A DNA stretch of 41,937 nucleotides from Candidatus Saccharimonadota bacterium (GTDB lineage: Bacteria > Patescibacteriota > Saccharimonadia > Saccharimonadales > Saccharimonadaceae). The notes under the pieces are model-generated. The model was not told the DNA's origin. It was given only the letters and a program-made list of their open reading frames with translations, and ran no database searches. Positions 1-8,529 of the stretch are shown here, piece by piece; the first letter of the stretch is position 1; each line of letters begins with the position of its first letter. The position numbers and the translations under genes are program-made. The stretch spans positions 1-41,937 of the forward strand of contig JAGAEN010000003.1 in assembly GCA_017613135.1 (NCBI GenBank). The letters are read 5' to 3'.

Positions 1-2
1 CA

Positions 3-1148
3 CTCGGCTCTATTTCTTCTTCACCTACTGCTGGCAAAATCAGCGTAGGCACAGATGCTACCGAAATCAATCTTATCGCACCAAACTACAAACGAGAAGG
101 TTATGGCTTTGCTGGTTGGAGTACAGATTTTACTACTACAAATGCTAGCACTATTTACGGTCCAAATGAAACTCTCACGGTACCTTCTACCACTCTCGCC
201 ACAAAAGGTATGATACTCTACCCAGTCTGGGTAGCATCTTCTGGCACACTTCAAGGTTGGACGGGCTGCTCTAGCTTAACTCCAGCAACCTATGATAGTA
301 CGACCGGTAAAGTCTCTGCTACCCTTTCCTCTATCACTGCCCTTACTGATTCCCGTGACGAAAATACCTATGCCGTAGCTAGACTTGCCGATGGTTATTG
401 CTGGATGATAGAAAACCTCCGCCTAGACGCTAATCATTCTACTGATAGTAGTTTAGCACAAGGCTATGATACAGGTTTTATTGGATTACCAGCTTCAGAA
501 GATGCTAACTTTGATACAAACGGTACCGCAAACAATCTATACAGTACTGGTAACTACCGTACGATGCCGCGCTACAATAATAACAATATTAAATTCGGCG
601 GGAAAAATGCTTCTGGCACAGATTTGATAGCCGGATATAATACAAACACCAATACGGCACAATGGTATAGCTATGGCAATTACTACTCTTGGCCAGCAGC
701 TAAAGCTACCATCACAAATTACGAATCATATTCAGCAACTGATGCAGTATCCACCTCAATTTGCCCAGCTGGGTGGATACTACCACTAGGCTACCAATCC
801 ACTGGTGCTTTAGATGATAATGAACAAAGCAGTACTTGGCGTGTACGTGGCTTCTCCTACCTAGACCGCATAATGGGTGGTACAGGACAAAATAGTAGCA
901 CTAATTCAGTTACCAATGCATCAAATAGCGCTAACTGGCGTGCTTTCCCGAACAACTTTGTTTACTCCGGGAGCTGGAGTGGTGCCCGGGCGAGCACTCG
1001 TAGCAGCAACGGCTACTATTGGTCGTCTTCTGCTGTCAATGGTGACAATTCCGACCTCTTGTACCTCTACAGTAGCTACGTCTACCCCGGGACGCTTAGC
1101 AACCGCAAGAGCAGCGGATTCACAGTCCGCTGCGTGGCTGGCTCTTGA
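3..1148 (+). CDS. Surface protein with InlB-like repeat and FISUMP domain, 3' part
   Basis: The frame is open to the left edge, so the start lies outside. The first ~75 residues resemble a Listeria-Bacteroides (InlB B) repeat (..YKREGYGFAGWSTD..LYPVW). A FISUMP-type domain follows: LTDSRDENTYAVARLADGYCWMIENLRL, then GWILPLGY, MGGTGQN and a Tyr/Ser/Asn-rich C-terminus ending VRCVAGS. FISUMP domains are associated with secreted proteins and have a C-type-lectin-like look, so a surface adhesin or ligand-binding role is inferred. The C-terminal segment 972-1124 matches in length and register the end of the gene at 41590-41937 but differs almost only at codon positions 1 and 2 (see findings). Stop is TGA. 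The N-terminus, signal peptide and anchor are not visible. Confidence 0.85.
   Translation, partial: LGSISSSPTAGKISVGTDATEINLIAPNYKREGYGFAGWSTDFTTTNASTIYGPNETLTVPSTTLATKGMILYPVWVASSGTLQGWTGCSSLTPATYDSTTGKVSATLSSITALTDSRDENTYAVARLADGYCWMIENLRLDANHSTDSSLAQGYDTGFIGLPASEDANFDTNGTANNLYSTGNYRTMPRYNNNNIKFGGKNASGTDLIAGYNTNTNTAQWYSYGNYYSWPAAKATITNYESYSATDAVSTSICPAGWILPLGYQSTGALDDNEQSSTWRVRGFSYLDRIMGGTGQNSSTNSVTNASNSANWRAFPNNFVYSGSWSGARASTRSSNGYYWSSSAVNGDNSDLLYLYSSYVYPGTLSNRKSSGFTVRCVAGS
972..1124 (+). repeat. Candidate DGR variable region (left copy)
   Basis: This 153-bp in-frame segment aligns without gaps to 41763-41611 on the minus strand. Invariant blocks (TGGAGTGGTGCCCGGGCG, TATTGGTCGTCTTCT, TACCCCGGGACG) alternate with codons that differ between copies mainly at positions 1 and 2 while keeping a third-position C or T. 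It is followed by GTCCGCTGCGT, shared by both copies, which could serve as an IMH-like end. It is more GC-rich than the surrounding gene. No reverse transcriptase or template repeat is visible in the window. Confidence 0.6.
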
Positions 1149-1165
1149 TTTTATTAAACAACTTG

Positions 1166-1174
1166 TGATAAAAT
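1166..1174 (+). promoter_or_regulatory. Extended -10 for the 1194 gene
   Basis: TGATAAAAT (TGn plus TAAAAT), followed about 13 nt later by a Shine-Dalgarno AAGGAGG directly before the ATG at 1194. No convincing -35 is seen. This is a leadered promoter, unlike many others here. Confidence 0.5.
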
Positions 1175-1193
1175 ATAAGCATAAAGGAGGTTT

Positions 1194-2126
1194 ATGCAAT
1201 TAATTGCGATATTATTAATCACCGTGTCAATCCTGACATTGTTATCTGGACTTGCAGTTTTCTTAGGCGCAAGCAAAGGCGACCGCGCGCGTTCGGCGTG
1301 GTTTTTCGCCGCCACTATTTTTGCCACCATCTGGACTGTGGCTATTTCCCTATTCTTAATCGCCACACCCGAGTGGAATGGCACTCTTACCCTCATTGTC
1401 GATATGACCTACATTAGCGCCATTTTCATCGATATTGCACTTCTTGGTTACATCAGTTGGCGCAAAAAATACGGCAAAATCGCCACGCTCATTTTCTTTA
1501 TTTTGGGGCTCATTTTTGCCGGTGTCTTCATCGCAAAACCAGAGTTACTTTATACCAATATCAATTTTTCCTCCACCGGCAATAGTCTCACCACTAACTT
1601 TGGTCCATTTTACTTTACCTACATCGCCTTTTTCTGCGCTCTCGTCCCCACTGTCATTCTTACTCTTCTTCACCAAATCTTCAAGTCCAAATCTACTCGT
1701 ATCCGTGGTGGTGACCTTACTCTTCTCATCGGCTTTGCTATTTCAGGTACTATGTCGCTCATCTTCAACCTAATCTTGCCACTCTGGACTTGGAATTTTA
1801 TTTGGCTAGGGCCATTTGCCATTAGCACCACCATTCTCGCTTTTTATTACACGATTTTAAGGTACCGCGTACTAAAACTTACCTCCCGCTGGCTCAAACT
1901 CTTATCTTACATCGTGCTAATTACTTCTGCCGCAGTACTTTATATGATTGTCTTTTATATTATTTTCATCGCAATGTTTAAAGGCTCTAGCCCTTCACTT
2001 GAAGTCATTATTCTAAACTTCATTATGGTACTATTCTTCTTGCTCCTGATGCCCGCGATGAACGAACTCACCGCCTTTGTTCGCTCGCTAATTACCGATC
2101 AAGAAACTGAGAAAGAAGAAAAATAA
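1194..2126 (+). CDS. Multi-pass membrane protein, histidine-kinase 7TM-sensor-like
   Basis: 310 residues dominated by about eight hydrophobic helices, with short loops and a charged C-terminal tail (TDQETEKEEK). The arrangement resembles the N-terminal 7TM region found in some membrane histidine kinases, but no HisKA or ATPase domain follows and the protein simply ends. AAGGAGG lies 3 nt before the ATG. The next gene starts 1 nt after the stop, so the two are probably co-transcribed. Function is unknown; sensor or structural membrane roles are guesses. Confidence 0.7.
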   Translation: MQLIAILLITVSILTLLSGLAVFLGASKGDRARSAWFFAATIFATIWTVAISLFLIATPEWNGTLTLIVDMTYISAIFIDIALLGYISWRKKYGKIATLIFFILGLIFAGVFIAKPELLYTNINFSSTGNSLTTNFGPFYFTYIAFFCALVPTVILTLLHQIFKSKSTRIRGGDLTLLIGFAISGTMSLIFNLILPLWTWNFIWLGPFAISTTILAFYYTILRYRVLKLTSRWLKLLSYIVLITSAAVLYMIVFYIIFIAMFKGSSPSLEVIILNFIMVLFFLLLMPAMNELTAFVRSLITDQETEKEEK

Positions 2127-2127
2127 A

Positions 2128-3093
2128 ATGGACAGTGAAAAACCAAAGACGCCAAAATCCAAGACCACGATGCTCTTGTCCATCAATGCCGCGGCTATTT
2201 TGGTGGCTGGCGTACTAATCTCAAGCGCCATCTTCTTTAACGGCGGGATGGACTTTCGAATGGTCGGCGAACGCTCCGATATAGTACAAGATAGTCTCGG
2301 CGAAATGGACTTGCTCGAATCAGTTTCCGACTCCGACGCCGAAATCCATACTATCGATGTCACAGGTAACGACGATTATATTTCTACTTCTAGTCACGAA
2401 TTCGATAGTTCTGCGGTCCCAGCCGACGAATTATGGAACGAAAGCTCCATCGTGATTTATGCTACACCAGATATTGATATTTGCGTGAGTGGCAGCCTCT
2501 CAGACCTCGGCGCAATGTACTGGCAGACCTCTAACCCTAATGTGATATCAGGTTTTTATGATTCGGCGCGCACCTGGTTAGGCTACAATAACGAAACTTG
2601 TCGCTATCCGGTAGTTAAGGGTGCTGGTACCACCACTATTACAGCTGGTACTTATGACGGAAAGCGAAAAGATTCTATCACCGTAACTGTAGTTGACCCA
2701 CCAATCGACCAATGGAAACACGAAGTCTTAACTCTAGTTAATAAAATTCGTACCAAGAATAAATTAAATCAACTTTCCTGGGGCATTACCTGCGAATCTG
2801 CCGCCGACGTCCGCGCCAACGAGTCTATTAAACTCTACGCTCACACCCGCCCAGATGGTAGTAGTTGGGATACCGTTTGCCCGGCGCCGAGTTCTGGCGG
2901 CGTAAGTGGTGAAAATCTCGCCATCGGTAACGCCGCCGTCTCTCCTGCGTCAGTGGTAGCGTTGTGGATGGGTTCCGAATCCCACCGCGCCAATATCTTA
3001 AACCCAGATTACACCGATATGGCAGTTGGGTTTGTCTATCAACCAGACACTCTTTATCGTACTTATTGGTCTCAATTCTTTAGTACGTATTGA
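2128..3093 (+). CDS. Membrane-anchored CAP/SCP-domain protein
   Basis: 321 residues. A basic cytoplasmic N-terminus precedes one membrane segment (about residues 15-38), so this looks like a type II anchored or signal-peptide protein. A central Ig-like stretch (..TTTITAGTYDGKRKDSITVTVV..) is followed from about residue 195 by a CAP domain of the bacterial YkwD type: NKIRTKNKLNQLSW, YAHTRPDGSSWDTV, GENLAIG, WMGSESHRANILNPDYTDMAVGF and YWSQFF. The conserved CAP His and Glu are present. CAP proteins are extracellular; their biochemical role in bacteria is poorly defined. It is translationally close to the upstream membrane gene and its 3' end overlaps the convergent gene at 3072 by 22 bp. Confidence 0.85.
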   Translation: MDSEKPKTPKSKTTMLLSINAAAILVAGVLISSAIFFNGGMDFRMVGERSDIVQDSLGEMDLLESVSDSDAEIHTIDVTGNDDYISTSSHEFDSSAVPADELWNESSIVIYATPDIDICVSGSLSDLGAMYWQTSNPNVISGFYDSARTWLGYNNETCRYPVVKGAGTTTITAGTYDGKRKDSITVTVVDPPIDQWKHEVLTLVNKIRTKNKLNQLSWGITCESAADVRANESIKLYAHTRPDGSSWDTVCPAPSSGGVSGENLAIGNAAVSPASVVALWMGSESHRANILNPDYTDMAVGFVYQPDTLYRTYWSQFFSTY

Positions 3094-4001
3094 TCATAAA
3101 ATGCCGCTTCTATATTTGTCCCAAATTGTCTTATTTGTTGATAAGATATTCCGCTCGTCATCACTACCGCGATAAAATGTCTTTCTTCTGTCACAAAATC
3201 AAGAATTGCTGCATCGTCATAAATCGTCCAATAAGAGCCGTTCCAGTTCCAGCCTACTTTATTATAGACATTGACCCGTTCCGATAATCCACTTGGCAAA
3301 CCTTGTCGCCAATTATAAGTCGTCACCGGCTGATTAAGAAACGAATCTTTCATTTGCGCGACTAAAATCTCGTCTGTGATATCTGGATGTTCGTAAAACT
3401 TTTTCATCATCAGCATTATTTCGGTGGGTGTCGCCATCAGACTCGATGCCGTCACAGTAGTAATTCCAAAATCTGTCTGCACAATAGCATTTAACTCTTC
3501 GTGACCAATTTTGTTCCACAAAGTCTCAGCGCACGGCGAATTAGACTCGCGAATTGCAAGGTCTAAGCACTTCAAAATCGTATTTCTGGTCCAGCCCGCA
3601 ATTTCTGACCCATCCCAAATACCATTTTGCACCCGACGATAGCCTTCATATACTACAAAAAGTTTATAGATTGAAGCAGTTTGAAATTTTGTATCTGCAT
3701 TATATGTGCCGGCTACTTTATCAAGGTCGAGATCATATATTATGACACCCTTATCCCCACCTACTGCATTCGCCCAATTATCAACAGTAGTTTGAAAATC
3801 AATTATTGCTGGTAGTTCTGGCTCTGGTTCGGATTCTTCTAGAGTTTCCTCTGCCGTAGTATCGTCTTCAGTTAAAGCATCTGGCGGATTGAGATAAGTT
3901 AAAACAGCAAATGTAAAAAAAGCCACTATTGCACTAAGCATCAGTAGTCCAGCTATTATTATAATTACGGCCGGACATTTGCTAGTCGATTTAGTAGCCA
4001 C
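3072..4001 (-). CDS. Membrane-anchored serine beta-lactamase/PBP-like hydrolase
   Basis: 309 residues: cytoplasmic tail, membrane helix at about 12-36, an acidic Glu/Pro linker (about 42-64), then a class A beta-lactamase-like fold (Beta-lactamase2). Motif 1 SxxK is SIYK at about 110-113, motif 2 appears as SNS near 153-155, and the third motif is KVG (about 248-250) instead of KTG or KSG. Extracellular serine hydrolase activity on peptidoglycan peptides or beta-lactams is inferred, and the altered third motif makes antibiotic hydrolysis uncertain. It overlaps the upstream CapA-like gene by 37 nt in the same direction, implying one transcript. Confidence 0.8.
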   Translation of the reverse strand: MATKSTSKCPAVIIIIAGLLMLSAIVAFFTFAVLTYLNPPDALTEDDTTAEETLEESEPEPELPAIIDFQTTVDNWANAVGGDKGVIIYDLDLDKVAGTYNADTKFQTASIYKLFVVYEGYRRVQNGIWDGSEIAGWTRNTILKCLDLAIRESNSPCAETLWNKIGHEELNAIVQTDFGITTVTASSLMATPTEIMLMMKKFYEHPDITDEILVAQMKDSFLNQPVTTYNWRQGLPSGLSERVNVYNKVGWNWNGSYWTIYDDAAILDFVTEERHFIAVVMTSGISYQQIRQFGTNIEAAFYDQYVLKN

Positions 4002-5443
4002 TTTGAAGTCTCCTCATCCATTAATCTTGTTTGCATTTCATTACCGTAAACTGTCGGCACGATATCAGTTTGCAAAATCTTATCTTTATAAATGTGATGC
4101 ACAAGGATCAAGCTCCTCGTCGTCCCTGGCCACCAAATCTGGTCAAAGAATAGATTCCCCAGCCCATAATATATTGCGCCATTACCATAGAGCTCAAAAG
4201 TTTGCGGCTGATGCGCCGAAGTCCCCACTACTACATCGGCACCCAGATCAATCAAATGCCTGAAAAACCCAATTTGGTCACCTGCCATCGAACCAGCATA
4301 GTCACAAGTTTGGTTTTCGTAAGTATAGTCATAGGCATTGCACTCATAGTATTGAATGTCCACAATTACTAAATCACCGCGCGACTTAGCCTCGCTAATT
4401 TGCGCCGCCGCCACGTCTTCATAGTATTGATTTGCACCAGGCGTGTTATCGTAAGTCGCCCCACCTGTCGATAAATTATAGGCTAGCATTGTAATGTTAT
4501 TGTTTTTCTGTTCAATTTCGAGTGGCACCGCCGCCTCGTCGGCAGTCTTTCCACCGCCTACCATTTTAATACCATTAGCTACGTAAGTGTCAATGGTTTC
4601 AAGCGCCGAAATATCGCCACAGTCTTGATTATGATTACCTGTGAGTTCCACTATGTCCAAACCGATTGCCGTAAGAGTATCGATAAAACGCCTATCCGAG
4701 CAAATATTTCGCGTCCCTGCATAACCACTAAAAGATGATTCATTAGAAGTGTGTGTCAGATCAAAAGACGATAAATAATTTTTAATCCCCTCAGCAAAAT
4801 AAGTCGCGTCACCCACTTGATATAACTTCGCATTCATCCCGCGAGACAGCGCTGTCACGCCAGTTTGCGCCAGAGTTAGCACTGTATCTTTCTCGGGAAA
4901 AGTCTTCTTCATCGCTTCAGCCACCAAAGGCTCAATTTCTTTTTCATATAGTTCTGAATCAAAGCTTATAATCCGAAACACCGCCCCGTTCTTAAAATCA
5001 TCCAGATAATATTCAGTATTAATTTTCATTAATCTCTGTGAAAACCCCAACTCCTCAATTGGAATTAACTTCCAAGGGCAATCAAGACAATTAGTAAATA
5101 GTTCATCCGCCGACTCTACCGTAATGTCCGTTTCCGTATTATAAAAATCTGTCACTGGCACATAAATATTGTATAAGAATTCATTATTCTTTAGTTCTGG
5201 CATCACTAATTCATTTCTTGCGGCAATAGTTATATCTTTATCAAGATCCAATTCTTCTGTAAAAATGTTTTTGAAAAAGGCAAATTCCTCATCGCTCAAA
5301 CTTTCATCAAGATATACCACACCCGGAATCCGAAAAAGGCCAGTTTTTGTAAAGAATTGCACCCCAATAAACACTACGGTAAAAATCAATACAAAAGAAA
5401 TGATACCAGTCATAAAGTTCTTTGCCATTCGGTGCTTAGCCAT
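3965..5443 (-). CDS. CapA-like (PGA_cap) metallophosphoesterase-fold protein
   Basis: 492 residues with an N-terminal membrane helix (about 14-34). Residues about 50-200 are an unassigned extracellular region. From about 225 a PGA_cap/CapA domain is recognisable: ELTGNHNQDCG (266-276), GTSAHQPQ (407-414) and GLGNLFFDQ (427-435). CapA proteins belong to the calcineurin-like phosphoesterase fold and are linked to poly-gamma-glutamate or capsule handling; the substrate here is unknown. The usual PHWGxEY-type motif is not evident. A leaderless promoter (TGCTATAAT, 6 nt before the ATG) fixes the start at 5443. The gene is divergent from the GH97 gene and overlaps the following beta-lactamase-like gene. 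Confidence 0.82.
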   Translation of the reverse strand: MAKHRMAKNFMTGIISFVLIFTVVFIGVQFFTKTGLFRIPGVVYLDESLSDEEFAFFKNIFTEELDLDKDITIAARNELVMPELKNNEFLYNIYVPVTDFYNTETDITVESADELFTNCLDCPWKLIPIEELGFSQRLMKINTEYYLDDFKNGAVFRIISFDSELYEKEIEPLVAEAMKKTFPEKDTVLTLAQTGVTALSRGMNAKLYQVGDATYFAEGIKNYLSSFDLTHTSNESSFSGYAGTRNICSDRRFIDTLTAIGLDIVELTGNHNQDCGDISALETIDTYVANGIKMVGGGKTADEAAVPLEIEQKNNNITMLAYNLSTGGATYDNTPGANQYYEDVAAAQISEAKSRGDLVIVDIQYYECNAYDYTYENQTCDYAGSMAGDQIGFFRHLIDLGADVVVGTSAHQPQTFELYGNGAIYYGLGNLFFDQIWWPGTTRSLILVHHIYKDKILQTDIVPTVYGNEMQTRLMDEETSKWLLNRLANVRP

Positions 5444-5449
5444 AGCATA

Positions 5450-5458
5450 ATTATAGCA
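5450..5458 (-). promoter_or_regulatory. Leaderless extended -10 for the CapA-like gene
   Basis: On the minus strand TGCTATAAT ends exactly 6 nt before the ATG at 5443, with no Shine-Dalgarno between. It is one of ten sites with identical geometry. Confidence 0.65.
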
Positions 5459-5462
5459 TATG

Positions 5463-5471
5463 TGTTACAAT
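5463..5471 (+). promoter_or_regulatory. Leaderless extended -10 for the GH97 gene
   Basis: TGTTACAAT ends exactly 6 nt before the ATG at 5478. This favours 5478 over the upstream ATG at 5460, which lies before the -10 and would be upstream of the transcript start. Confidence 0.6.
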
Positions 5472-5477
5472 TTATTT

Positions 5478-7460
5478 ATGTTTAAGTGGGCCAACTTATT
5501 TAATTTCAAAAAACAGGATTTCGAAAAAACCATAGTTTCGCCGAACGAGCGAAATAGTTGTGTGGTCTTTTTGAAAAATGGCCAAGTTTTTTACAGGGTA
5601 TTTCGCGACAACAAAATTATTATCGACCAATCTGAGCTCGGCTTCAAACTTTGCGGTGAAAATCCACTTGGTGTTAATCTCAAGCTCATTCGTTCCACTA
5701 TGAAACGTCACGAAGAAACCATCGAGCTTCCCTGGGGCGAAGATCGCTTTATCAAGAATAATTACAACGAAATGGCTTTTTATCTCACCGAACCAAAAGA
5801 TGATAAACGAATCTTTACTCTGCGCTTTCGGGTGTTTGACGATGCTGTGGCTTTCCGTTATGAAATCCCACCCCAACCCAAATTTCAACGCCTAAGTGTC
5901 GCTGAAGAGCTCACCGAGTTTAATATTAATCTCAATTCAACTACTTGGAAAATCCCCGCTTATCAACCAGATCGCTACGAATATAATTACGAAAAATGCT
6001 CCGTGTTTGACCTAAAGCGTCCTGCACACACACCACTCACCATTAAAACTCCCAGAGGGTGTTATCTATCACTTCACGAAGCCGCTCTTTACAACTACGG
6101 CTCTATGACCATCAAACTAAACGCCAAAAATAAGCTTTCAACTGACATTACACCGTTATCCGATGGTACCAAGGCCCACCTAAATCTTCCCTTTGAAACT
6201 CCCTGGCGCCTCGTAATGATTGCCGATTCCGCCATCGAACTCACCACTAATCGTGTGATGTATTGTCTAAACGACCCACCACGCCAAGATTTTTCCTGGG
6301 TCAAGACTTTAAAGTTCATCGGCATCTGGTGGGCGATGTATGTCGGCGAATGGACCTGGGCGCCCGGTGAGCGTCACGGTGCTACCACCGTTCATGCCAA
6401 AGAATACATCAACGCCGCGGTGCGTCTCGGCATCGCCGGTCTCTTAATTGAAGGTTGGAACGATGGCTGGGAAGGTGATTGGCTCGAAAATGGCATCAAC
6501 AATAGCTTTACCAAATCCACACCTGACTTTAATCTCGAAGAAGTTGCCAGTTTCGCCAGAAGTTGCAACATCGAACTAGTCGGCCACCACGAAACTGTCG
6601 GCTTCATCGATAACTACGAAAAACAATTAGAAACCGCCTACAATTATTATGCCGCGAATGGTATTCATTACATCAAGACCGGCTACGCCGGCAGCCAAAT
6701 TCTAATTAATGGTCGCAGAGAATATCACCATTCCCAACTCGGCGTGATGCATTATCAGAAAACCGTCGAGCTAGCCGCGAAAAAACACATCTGCCTTGAT
6801 ATTCACGAACCAATCAAAGGCACCGGCATCGAGCGCACCTGGCCTAATCTCTTGTCGCGCGAAGGCGCCCGTGGCCAGGAATACGAAGGCGGCGCTATCA
6901 CCCCATCACACACCTGCTTCCTACCGTATACTAGATTGCTTGCCGGCGGGATGGACTACACCAATGGCATTTTTGATATTAAAAATAGCGTTAAACATAT
7001 CAATACTACACTCACTCGCCAAATTGCCTATTTTGTCACCATTTATTCCGGTATGGCAATGGCTGCTGACCGCCCGTATATTTACGAAGAGCGTCATATG
7101 GATGTCTTTCAATTCATTCGTGATGTGCCAACCAATTTCGAACGCACTATTCCTCTCGCCGGTGAAATTGGCGAATATTACGTAGTAGCCCGTAAAGCCA
7201 GAGATAGTGGAGAGTGGTATGTCGGTGGCGTCACCGACGAAACCCCACGACGATTTAATCTCAATCTAGATTTTCTGGATAATGGCGTCTATCTTGCCGA
7301 AATATATACCGATTCTGATGATGCACATTACCGTGACAATCCTTTCGGTCACGTTATCTCTAAAAAACACGTCGGTCGCAACGAAGCGCTCGACATTTAT
7401 ATGGCGCCCGGTGGCGGATTTGCTATTCGACTCGTGCCGTCACAATCAAACGGTGCGTAG
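5478..7460 (+). CDS. Glycoside hydrolase family 97 (SusB-like alpha-glucosidase)
   Basis: 660 residues from the promoter-supported ATG (MFKWANLF). An N-terminal beta-sandwich is followed by a GH97 barrel: IEGWNDGWEGDW (about 320-333), GHHETVG (about 370), IKTGYAG, DIHEPIKGTG (about 440), RTWPNLLSREGARGQEYEGG (from about 453), and a C-terminal beta domain. GH97 includes inverting alpha-glucosidases and retaining alpha-galactosidases. The Glu in HEPIKGTG and the lack of a nucleophile Asp in KTGYAG look more like the inverting SusB type, an inference from memory of the family. No signal peptide is seen, so it probably acts in the cytoplasm, unlike periplasmic SusB. The 3' end overlaps the convergent sortase gene by 38 bp. 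Confidence 0.9.
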   Translation: MFKWANLFNFKKQDFEKTIVSPNERNSCVVFLKNGQVFYRVFRDNKIIIDQSELGFKLCGENPLGVNLKLIRSTMKRHEETIELPWGEDRFIKNNYNEMAFYLTEPKDDKRIFTLRFRVFDDAVAFRYEIPPQPKFQRLSVAEELTEFNINLNSTTWKIPAYQPDRYEYNYEKCSVFDLKRPAHTPLTIKTPRGCYLSLHEAALYNYGSMTIKLNAKNKLSTDITPLSDGTKAHLNLPFETPWRLVMIADSAIELTTNRVMYCLNDPPRQDFSWVKTLKFIGIWWAMYVGEWTWAPGERHGATTVHAKEYINAAVRLGIAGLLIEGWNDGWEGDWLENGINNSFTKSTPDFNLEEVASFARSCNIELVGHHETVGFIDNYEKQLETAYNYYAANGIHYIKTGYAGSQILINGRREYHHSQLGVMHYQKTVELAAKKHICLDIHEPIKGTGIERTWPNLLSREGARGQEYEGGAITPSHTCFLPYTRLLAGGMDYTNGIFDIKNSVKHINTTLTRQIAYFVTIYSGMAMAADRPYIYEERHMDVFQFIRDVPTNFERTIPLAGEIGEYYVVARKARDSGEWYVGGVTDETPRRFNLNLDFLDNGVYLAEIYTDSDDAHYRDNPFGHVISKKHVGRNEALDIYMAPGGGFAIRLVPSQSNGA

Positions 7461-7914
7461 CATCATTATTATCAAGTGGCTCACCAGCGCAAGTCATCAG
7501 AATCAAAGTGTCCTCGTCTTCTGCAGCCAAAATCTCTCGCATTGAAATCATACTTTTTTCCTGGGTAATCATACTTTCAACTTTATAAATCATACTTTTA
7601 TAAATTATCTCGTCGCCGATATGAAGATTTCTTAATTCAGAAAACACCGTCCCAGCGTGACCAATAAGCAGAGTCTTATTTTTGGCCCGCGTAAAACTCC
7701 CCACGATCGTATCAGGTGTCTTTAGTTCCCCGTGCTCTAGTTTTAACTCCGTCACATCGGAAGTCAAATTTACCAGAGGTATTTCTAGCCTAGTCGCCAC
7801 CACATAATCCGATGCCCCCGCCGGTAACAGTCCAATTGCAAGATAAATCAAAAATCCCACCACATATAATGGCAGAATTATTTTCCTAAAATCAAAGGAT
7901 TTCTTTAGTTCCAC
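7423..7914 (-). CDS. Sortase
   Basis: 163 residues from GTG 7914; an ATG at 7930-7932 would add six. An N-terminal membrane helix precedes the sortase barrel. LLIGHAG supplies the catalytic His, LILMTCAGEP the Cys (TLxTC-like) and HRLIVTA the Arg. The enzyme would sit outside the membrane and attach LPxTG-like tails of surface proteins; the protein at 33864-37151 carries a candidate tail. The ATG overlaps the -10 (TATAATG), so the transcript should start after it. AGGAG then lies 4 nt before GTG 7914, which decides the start. Three tandem AGTATGATT units encode repeated Ser-Met-Ile. Confidence 0.85.
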   Translation of the reverse strand: MELKKSFDFRKIILPLYVVGFLIYLAIGLLPAGASDYVVATRLEIPLVNLTSDVTELKLEHGELKTPDTIVGSFTRAKNKTLLIGHAGTVFSELRNLHIGDEIIYKSMIYKVESMITQEKSMISMREILAAEDEDTLILMTCAGEPLDNNDATHRLIVTARVE

Positions 7915-7990
7915 ACCACTCCTTTTTTTCATTATAGCACAAGCGGAAAATTTGTGCTAAAAATCATACTTTTAAAATAAAAATCATACT
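7546..7990 (+). repeat. Five dispersed copies of AATCATACT
   Basis: The 9-mer AATCATACT (AGTATGATT on the gene strand) occurs at 7546-7554, 7567-7575, 7588-7596, 7962-7970 and 7982-7990, each preceded by T or A-rich sequence. Three are in the sortase coding region and two in the upstream gap and gene end. Function is unknown. Confidence 0.6.
7931..7939 (-). promoter_or_regulatory. Extended -10 overlapping the upstream sortase ATG
   Basis: Minus-strand TGCTATAAT whose last bases overlap an in-frame ATG. Transcription should begin about 7 nt downstream, near 7924, leaving AGGAG and GTG 7914 as the usable start. Confidence 0.5.
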
Positions 7991-8529
7991 CCCGGATTAA
8001 ACATTTTAAGTTTTTTCTCGTGATTTTTATAGTTTTTGTCGTGCGCACCCACTTCCGCCCAAAAAGCCTTTGAATGATCCATATGATTTAAATGTGCCAA
8101 CTCGTGCAAAATCACATAATCGCGCAACACTTCCGGCACCTTCATCAAACCAATATTTAAAGAAATCGTCCGGTTGGAAGAACACGACCCCCACCTTGTG
8201 TTGGCGTGAGTTAACCTACACTTGTCATAATGATACCCGTACAATTTGGCAAAGTATTCCAGGCGATACGGCAAATATTCCCGTGCCTTTTTCATCAATA
8301 ACTTTTTCTGGTAATCCCGCGCTCGTTGCTCCTTAGGGTTCTTTACTGGCAACTTCTCCCGAATCGCTTCCCTATTAGTATTCAAGAATCTCTTAGCCAA
8401 AAATTCCGAAGTATACTTCGGCACCGTCATCGCCAGTCGCCCCGAAGTCGACACCGTAAACTTCACCCCCCTTACCATGGAGTTTTTGCGGACTAAAACT
8501 TCGCCAAATTCATCGTCTTTTAGGAGCAT
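7984..8529 (-). CDS. YgjP-type (DUF45/WLM-like) zinc metallopeptidase
   Basis: 181 residues. The C-terminal part has TRWGSCSSNRTISLN followed by LHELAHLNHMDHSKAFW, that is HExxH plus a downstream His typical of the YgjP/DUF45 family. The N-terminal part begins with a VRKNSMVRGVKFTV beta-rich element, also usual for this family. No signal peptide is visible, so it is cytoplasmic. It overlaps the upstream kinase-like gene by 20 nt and is probably co-transcribed with it. The cellular substrate is not known for the family in general. Confidence 0.85.
   Translation of the reverse strand: MLLKDDEFGEVLVRKNSMVRGVKFTVSTSGRLAMTVPKYTSEFLAKRFLNTNREAIREKLPVKNPKEQRARDYQKKLLMKKAREYLPYRLEYFAKLYGYHYDKCRLTHANTRWGSCSSNRTISLNIGLMKVPEVLRDYVILHELAHLNHMDHSKAFWAEVGAHDKNYKNHEKKLKMFNPGV

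Noticed and set aside
877-1203. 108-residue alternative frame over the left FISUMP end
   Set aside because: It exists because the GC-rich, stop-poor variable region is open in other frames; the matching frame at the right copy is likewise a shadow of DNA homology. The FISUMP frame has clear protein similarity.
5496-5888. 130-residue minus-strand ORF
   Set aside because: Lies wholly within the GH97 gene on the opposite strand, with no start signal.
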